Source of the DNA: Rouxiella silvae
GTDB lineage: Bacteria; Pseudomonadota; Gammaproteobacteria; Enterobacterales; Enterobacteriaceae
NCBI RefSeq assembly: GCF_002093625.1
Contig: NZ_MRWD01000010.1
Span: 39,155 to 103,154, forward strand
Length of the DNA stretch: 64,000 bases
Direction of reading: 5' to 3'
Below the pieces are notes generated by a model that was given only the letters and a program-made list of their open reading frames with translations, did not search any database and was not told where the DNA came from. The translations under genes and the position numbers were made by a program. Position 1 is the stretch's first letter; each line of letters opens with the position of its first letter. This document shows, one piece after another, positions 59,442 through 64,000 of the stretch.

Positions 59442-60083
59442 ATGAAGAGTTGGAAAACAAGCGCAGAACAGATCCTGACCTCAGGTCCGGTTGTTCCGGT
59501 CATCGTTATCAACAAGCTGGAGCATGCGGTACCGCTGGCAAAAGCACTGGTGGCCGGAGGCGTTCGCGTGCTTGAGGTGACGTTGCGCACGGCCTGCGCC
59601 ATTGATGCGATTAGGGCGATTGCCAAAGAGGTTCCTGAGGCCATTATTGGTGCGGGAACCGTACTTAATCCTGAGCAACTGGCCGAAGTGACAGCAGCGG
59701 GTGCGCAATTTGCCATCAGCCCGGGCTTGACCGAGCCTTTATTGAAAGCGGCCAACGCCGGTCCGATCCCGCTTATTCCTGGAATAAGCACTGTTTCGGA
59801 GCTGATGTTAGGCCTAGATGCTGGCCTGCGTGAGTTTAAATTCTTCCCGGCTGAGGCCAACGGTGGCGTTAAGGCGCTGCAAGCTATCGCCGGTCCATTC
59901 CCACAGGTTCGTTTCTGCCCAACCGGCGGCATTACGCCGGGCAACTATCGCGACTATCTGGCGCTTAAAAGCGTGCTGTGTATCGGTGGTTCGTGGTTAG
60001 TGCCTGCTGATGCGCTGGAAAGTGGCGACTACGCGCGTATTACTGAACTGGCGCGTGAAGCCGTTGCGGGTGCAAAAGCCTAA
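59442..60083 (+). CDS. eda: KDPG/KHG aldolase
   Basis: Cleaves 2-keto-3-deoxy-6-phosphogluconate to pyruvate and glyceraldehyde 3-phosphate; also acts on 2-keto-4-hydroxyglutarate. 213 aa from the ATG at 59442 with GGAGAC site; four codons upstream are excluded. Catalytic Lys133 (EFKFFPAE) and Glu45 (VLEVTLRT). Last of zwf-pgl-eda. No edd lies in this window. Confidence 0.97.
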   Translation: MKSWKTSAEQILTSGPVVPVIVINKLEHAVPLAKALVAGGVRVLEVTLRTACAIDAIRAIAKEVPEAIIGAGTVLNPEQLAEVTAAGAQFAISPGLTEPLLKAANAGPIPLIPGISTVSELMLGLDAGLREFKFFPAEANGGVKALQAIAGPFPQVRFCPTGGITPGNYRDYLALKSVLCIGGSWLVPADALESGDYARITELAREAVAGAKA

Positions 60084-60122
60084 CGTGTTTTAATGCTCGC
60101 ACATCATTCGTGACAATAATTG

Positions 60123-60158
60123 AAAAAGCCTCCCAACGACGTTGTGGAGGCTTTTTTT
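60123..60158. terminator. Terminator between eda and the RidA-family gene
   Basis: Stem AAAAAGCCTCC / GGAGGCTTTTT with an inner CAAC/GTTG pair, flanked by A and T runs, between convergent genes. Confidence 0.9.
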
Positions 60159-60190
60159 AACCCGTAGGCAGTGAATCGTTAGCCGATTTA

Positions 60191-60535
60191 TTAAAGCGCG
60201 GCAATCACTTTGATTTCAACTTTGTACTTCGGATTCATCAGATTGGCCTGCACGGTGCAGCGCACAGGTGCATTGCCCGGTGAAACCCATGCGTCCCAGG
60301 CTTCGTTCATCGCCGCGAAATCAGCGCCGTCGACCAGAAAAATAGTCGCGTCGAGAATTTTGCTCTTGTGAGACCCCACTTCTACCAGCGCGGCGTCGAT
60401 GATTGCCAGCGTTTCCGCAGTTTGATCTTTGGCGTTGGCATCCAGATTTTCCGGCACGCTAGTGTAATAAACCGTGCCATTGTGGACAACGATGTCTGAC
60501 ATACGTGGCTCGGGTCTAATGCGTTGAATTGACAT
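60191..60535 (-). CDS. yoaB: RidA-family protein YoaB
   Basis: Member of the YjgF/RidA family, which removes reactive enamine/imine intermediates. The ATG at 60535 (MSIQRIRPEPRMSD) has an AGGAGC site and gives 114 aa, the E. coli length; the open frame 22 codons upstream is not used. Conserved Arg in APVRCTVQANLMNPKYKVEIK. Divergent from yoaA, as in E. coli. Confidence 0.94.
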   Translation of the reverse strand: MSIQRIRPEPRMSDIVVHNGTVYYTSVPENLDANAKDQTAETLAIIDAALVEVGSHKSKILDATIFLVDGADFAAMNEAWDAWVSPGNAPVRCTVQANLMNPKYKVEIKVIAAL

Positions 60536-60678
60536 AAAGAGTGCTCCTGAAAGTCGCTGTTTTAATGATGGGCAACAGGGTATCACATCAATGGCCGACA
60601 ATGGACTGACAGATGGTGGTGGTACGCGAGGGCAAGGATTGGCATAATCAGCGCTGATTCTACTACTGTGGGTTTAGC

Positions 60679-62580
60679 GTGATAGACGATTTCGCAACAG
60701 ACGGCGCCCTGGCGCAGAAAATTGAGGGCTTTAAACCCCGTGAACCACAGCGTCTGATGGCGAATGCCGTTGCTCTGGCGATAAAAAACAAGCAGGGACT
60801 GGTGGTCGAAGCAGGCACTGGGACCGGCAAAACTTACGCCTATTTGGCACCTGCACTGCGTTCGGGTAAAAAGGTCATTATCTCGACTGGCTCGAAAGCG
60901 TTACAGGATCAGCTCTATTCCCGCGACCTGCCCAAAGTGGCCAGCGCGCTGAAATTTAAAGGTAAGTTGGCGCTGCTAAAAGGCCGCTCTAACTATCTCT
61001 GTCTTGAACGCCTCGACCAACAGTCAATGACCGGAGGGGAATTGGCCAGTCAGTCACTCAGCGATTTGGCACATTTGCGCAGCTGGTCGGCGAAGACGGA
61101 AGAGGGTGATATCAGCACCTGTAACGTGGTGGCTGAAGACAGCTACGTCTGGCCGCTGGTTACCAGCACCAACGACAACTGCCTCGGCAGCGACTGCCCG
61201 ATGTACAAAGAGTGTTTCGTGGTAAAGGCACGGCGCAAGGCAATGGACGCCGACGTGGTGGTGGTCAATCATCACCTCTTTATGGCCGACATGGTGGTTA
61301 AAGAGAGCGGCTTTGGCGAACTCATTCCCACCGCAGATGTGATGATCTTCGACGAAGCACACCAAATACCTGACATTGCTAGCCAATATTTCGGACAGCA
61401 GCTTTCAAGCCGTCAACTGCTCGACCTGTCCAAAGACATCACTATTGCCTACCGAACTGAAGTGCGCGACTCTGCGCAGTTGCAGAAAAGTGCCGATAGG
61501 TTGGCACAAAGTGCTCAAGATTTCCGATTGGCGCTAGGCGAACCTGGTTTTCGCGGCAACCTGCGAGACGTGTTGGCCGACCAAGGTATTCAGCGCGCGC
61601 TGCTGCTGCTCGACGATGCCCTCGAACTTTGCTATGACGTGATGAAACTTTCACTTGGCCGCTCTGCGCTACTCGATGCCGCCTTCGAGCGCGCCACGCT
61701 CTACCGCAATCGTCTAAAACGCCTTAAAGATGTCAACGTGCCTGGCTACAGCTATTGGTACGAGTGCAACTCGCGTCATTTTACCCTCGCTCTGACGCCA
61801 CTTTCGGTTACCGACAAATTTCGCGAGCTGATGGACGACAAGCCCGGAGCTTGGGTGTTTACCTCGGCAACGCTGTCGGTGAATGAAAAGCTTGAGCATT
61901 TCACCCAGCGGCTGGGCCTAGAAGGCGCAGAGACATTGCTGCTGGCCAGCCCGTTCGACTTTGCCAATCAGGCGTTGCTGTGCGTGCCGCGTTATCTGCC
62001 TTCGCCCAACGAGCGGGGGGGATCACGCCAGCTGGCGAGAATGCTGCGCCCCTTGATCGAGGCCAATGAAGGCCGTTGTTTCTTCCTCTGCACCTCACAT
62101 CTCATGATGCGTGAGTTGGCCGAAGAGTTTCGCGCCAGTATGACGCTGCCGGTGCTGGTTCAGGGAGAAACCAGCAAAGGGCAGCTTTTAGCGCAGTTTG
62201 TCGAGGCTGGAAACGCACTCTTGGTGGCAACCAGCAGTTTCTGGGAGGGCGTCGACGTGCGTGGAGAAACACTGTCGCTGGTGATTATCGATAAATTACC
62301 CTTCACCTCACCCGATGATCCTTTGCTTAAAGCGCGCATTGAGGACTGCCGGTTACGCGGCGGCGATCCTTTCAACGAGGTGCAGCTTCCCGACGCGGTC
62401 ATTACGCTCAAACAGGGCGTAGGGCGTTTAATACGCGACACCGATGACCGCGGCGTAATGGTCATTTGTGACAACCGGTTAGTGATGCGCCCCTATGGCG
62501 AAGTTTTCCTTAATAGCCTGCCGCCGACGCCGCGAACCCGCTCTCTTGAGCAGGCAATCAGTTTTTTGCAGAAGAGCTGA
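60679..62580 (+). CDS. yoaA: ATP-dependent DNA helicase YoaA (XPD/DinG family)
   Basis: Iron-sulfur helicase that acts with the polymerase III chi subunit (HolC) in repair of stalled forks. 633 aa from a GTG start. Walker A EAGTGTGKT, four Cys that hold an Fe-S cluster (in TCNV or LCLE and CLGSDCPMYKECF), DEAH box IFDEAHQIPD and motif VI QGVGRLIRD. Confidence 0.96.
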   Translation: MIDDFATDGALAQKIEGFKPREPQRLMANAVALAIKNKQGLVVEAGTGTGKTYAYLAPALRSGKKVIISTGSKALQDQLYSRDLPKVASALKFKGKLALLKGRSNYLCLERLDQQSMTGGELASQSLSDLAHLRSWSAKTEEGDISTCNVVAEDSYVWPLVTSTNDNCLGSDCPMYKECFVVKARRKAMDADVVVVNHHLFMADMVVKESGFGELIPTADVMIFDEAHQIPDIASQYFGQQLSSRQLLDLSKDITIAYRTEVRDSAQLQKSADRLAQSAQDFRLALGEPGFRGNLRDVLADQGIQRALLLLDDALELCYDVMKLSLGRSALLDAAFERATLYRNRLKRLKDVNVPGYSYWYECNSRHFTLALTPLSVTDKFRELMDDKPGAWVFTSATLSVNEKLEHFTQRLGLEGAETLLLASPFDFANQALLCVPRYLPSPNERGGSRQLARMLRPLIEANEGRCFFLCTSHLMMRELAEEFRASMTLPVLVQGETSKGQLLAQFVEAGNALLVATSSFWEGVDVRGETLSLVIIDKLPFTSPDDPLLKARIEDCRLRGGDPFNEVQLPDAVITLKQGVGRLIRDTDDRGVMVICDNRLVMRPYGEVFLNSLPPTPRTRSLEQAISFLQKS

Positions 62581-62664
62581 TATGCTATGATTGCGCGATA
62601 CTCACTGCGTTGAAATCTTTGGGTATCTCAATGTTATTTTTTTATTTCCCGCCTGAGGTTTGGC

Positions 62665-63381
62665 ATGTCCACGCGAATTTTAGCAATTGATACGGCAACC
62701 GAAGCCTGTTCTGTTGCGTTGTACAACACGGCAACGTCAGCCGAAAATGGCGAAACGCTGGCTTATTTTGAACTCTGCGCCCGAGAGCATACTCAACGTA
62801 TTCTTCCCATGGTTCAACAGATTCTGGCAGAGGCTGGGCTGACGCTTAATCAGCTGGATGCGCTGGCCTTCGGACGCGGTCCGGGCAGCTTCACCGGCGT
62901 GCGCATCGGCATTGGCATCGCTCAGGGGCTGGCGTTTGGCGCCGAATTGCCTCTGCTGCCCATCTCCACCCTTCAAACAATGGCGCAGGGCGCATACCGC
63001 CAAACCGGTGCAGAGCAAGTGTTGACGGCTATTGATGCACGCATGGGTGAGGTTTACTGGGGCAAATATACCCGTCAATCATCCGGTGTTTGGGAGGGTG
63101 AAACCACTGAAGCGGTATTAAAACCGGAACAGTTGCTTGAGCACGAGGCCTTGCTACAGGGCCGCTGGGCGACAGCAGGTACTGGATGGCAAACCTATCC
63201 TCAGCTAATAGGTTCAACAGCCGTTGAACTTGTTAACGGTAATATGTTGCTGCCACAGGCGGAAGATATGTTACCTCTCGCGCTGGCTGCGTGGGAAAGG
63301 GGAGTGAGGGTCAATGCCGCAGAGGCTGAGCCGACTTACCTGCGTAATGAGGTGACGTGGAAAAAGCTTCCTGGTCGATAA
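62665..63381 (+). CDS. tsaB: tRNA t6A threonylcarbamoyltransferase complex subunit TsaB
   Basis: ASKHA-fold partner of TsaD and TsaE in N6-threonylcarbamoyladenosine synthesis at tRNA A37; old name YeaZ. 238 aa, a few residues longer than E. coli (231) owing to TSAENGE near residue 32. Signature [18 protein letters not shown] and [16 protein letters not shown] are present. Confidence 0.95.
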   Translation: MSTRILAIDTATEACSVALYNTATSAENGETLAYFELCAREHTQRILPMVQQILAEAGLTLNQLDALAFGRGPGSFTGVRIGIGIAQGLAFGAELPLLPISTLQTMAQGAYRQTGAEQVLTAIDARMGEVYWGKYTRQSSGVWEGETTEAVLKPEQLLEHEALLQGRWATAGTGWQTYPQLIGSTAVELVNGNMLLPQAEDMLPLALAAWERGVRVNAAEAEPTYLRNEVTWKKLPGR

Positions 63382-63443
63382 GTATCGGCAACTTGTGCAT
63401 GAAATCGTGGTCAAAATAGATAATGTACCCAGGGGTATTTACC

Positions 63444-64000
63444 ATGCGTAAGATGTTCGCAAGCAAAAAAAGTCTCGCCTTGGCGGTTGGCCTCAGCGTT
63501 TTGCTGCTTTCCGGCTGTGTTACGGTGCCGGATTCAATTCGCGGCACCACTGAAACGCCGCAGATGAACCTGGTGGCCGTGCAGGGCGCACCGCAAATTT
63601 ATGTTGGCCAGGAAGCGCGTTTTGGTGGCCGTGTTGTCTCAGTGGCTAATGATAAAAATCGTACGCGACTCGAAATCGCCGCGGTACCACTGGATTCAAG
63701 TGCAGCGCCTGTGTTGGGTGAGCCTTCAATTGGACGTATTGTGGCTTACTACAACGGTTTCCTCGACCCAGTCGATTTCCGCAATCAATTGGTAACGGTA
63801 GTGGGGCCGATTACGGGTGCTGAAAATGGCACCATTGGCAATGCCCCTTATCGGTTTGTCACGCTCAACGTAAACGGTTATAAACGCTGGAGAGAAGTGA
63901 AAGAAGTAGTGATGCCACCTCAGCCGATGGGACCTTGGGGTTGGGGATACGGAGGCCCTTATGATCCACGGTGGGGGCGAGGGTTTGGCCCGGCGTGGGG
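63444..64000 (+). CDS. Slp-family lipoprotein, 3' end beyond window
   Basis: Outer-membrane lipoprotein of the Slp (YeaY) family. Signal peptide [25 protein letters not shown] with lipidated Cys25, then the Slp domain ([52 protein letters not shown]). The last readable part is Gly/Pro/Trp-rich ([20 protein letters not shown]) and runs off the edge. In E. coli yeaY follows tsaB, as here. Confidence 0.92.
   Translation, partial: MRKMFASKKSLALAVGLSVLLLSGCVTVPDSIRGTTETPQMNLVAVQGAPQIYVGQEARFGGRVVSVANDKNRTRLEIAAVPLDSSAAPVLGEPSIGRIVAYYNGFLDPVDFRNQLVTVVGPITGAENGTIGNAPYRFVTLNVNGYKRWREVKEVVMPPQPMGPWGWGYGGPYDPRWGRGFGPAW

Overview
This window is chromosomal DNA of an enterobacterium. Most genes are close homologues of Escherichia coli housekeeping genes, but the order is that of another lineage. 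Local blocks are kept (lolB/hemA-prfA-prmC-sirB2-sirB1-kdsA; tRNA-Ser-ghrA-ycdX-ycdY; rimJ-yceH-mviM-murJ; aspS-nudB-yebC-ruvC-ruvAB; znuABC-mepM-lpxM-pykA-hexR-zwf), while the joins between blocks differ. The joins, the zwf-pgl-eda order and the murJ-argS neighbourhood suggest a Yersiniaceae-type organism (Serratia/Rahnella/Rouxiella/Ewingella-like). That placement is an inference from gene content, not from a database search.

Layout. 1-8.5 kb: prs (cut by the left edge), ispE, lolB, then the divergent hemA-prfA-prmC-sirB2-sirB1-kdsA run. 8.6-9.9 kb: an unrecognised 258-aa gene and two identical tRNA-Ser(GGA) genes, each with its own promoter and terminator. 10.3-14.4 kb: a POT-like transporter without the usual proton-coupling motif, ghrA, ycdX, ycdY. 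14.4-21.3 kb: yceB, grxB, mdtH (minus strand), then the rimJ-yceH-mviM-murJ operon. 21.4-26.1 kb: argS, yecM, a PatB-type C-S lyase and cutC, whose 3' UTR may hold a MicL-like small RNA.

26.1-39.6 kb is an accessory region lodged between cutC and cmoB. It holds a deleted IS3-family element with both ends still visible; a decayed MFS gene; a DeoR regulator divergent from a NudK-like Nudix gene that is ATGA-coupled to a frameshifted DUF4406-type gene; a secreted metallo-beta-lactamase-fold hydrolase with an AraC regulator and a divergent SDR oxidoreductase; a TetR gene with tandem operators facing a secreted SnoaL-like protein and a YceI-like protein; a damaged GNAT gene; an OtsA-like protein that has lost most known substrate-binding residues; an isolated phage-type gene; a small CsbD/DUF883-type protein; and a PqaA-like protein.

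39.6-64 kb returns to core genes: cmoA-cmoB (tRNA wobble uridine modification), yecE, yecD, aspS-nudB, yebC, ruvC, ruvAB with a LexA box, znuBC/znuA with a Zur box, mepM, lpxM, pykA, hexR, zwf-pgl-eda with HexR-like sites, a RidA-family gene, yoaA, tsaB and the start of a Slp-family lipoprotein gene. The hexR/zwf/pgl/eda/pykA group is a sugar-acid and central-carbon control module in which edd, present in the E. coli locus, is missing and pgl takes its place. The strongest candidates for something new are the OtsA-like pseudoenzyme, the Nudix-DUF4406-DeoR unit with its A9 frameshift, and the POT transporter lacking ExxER.
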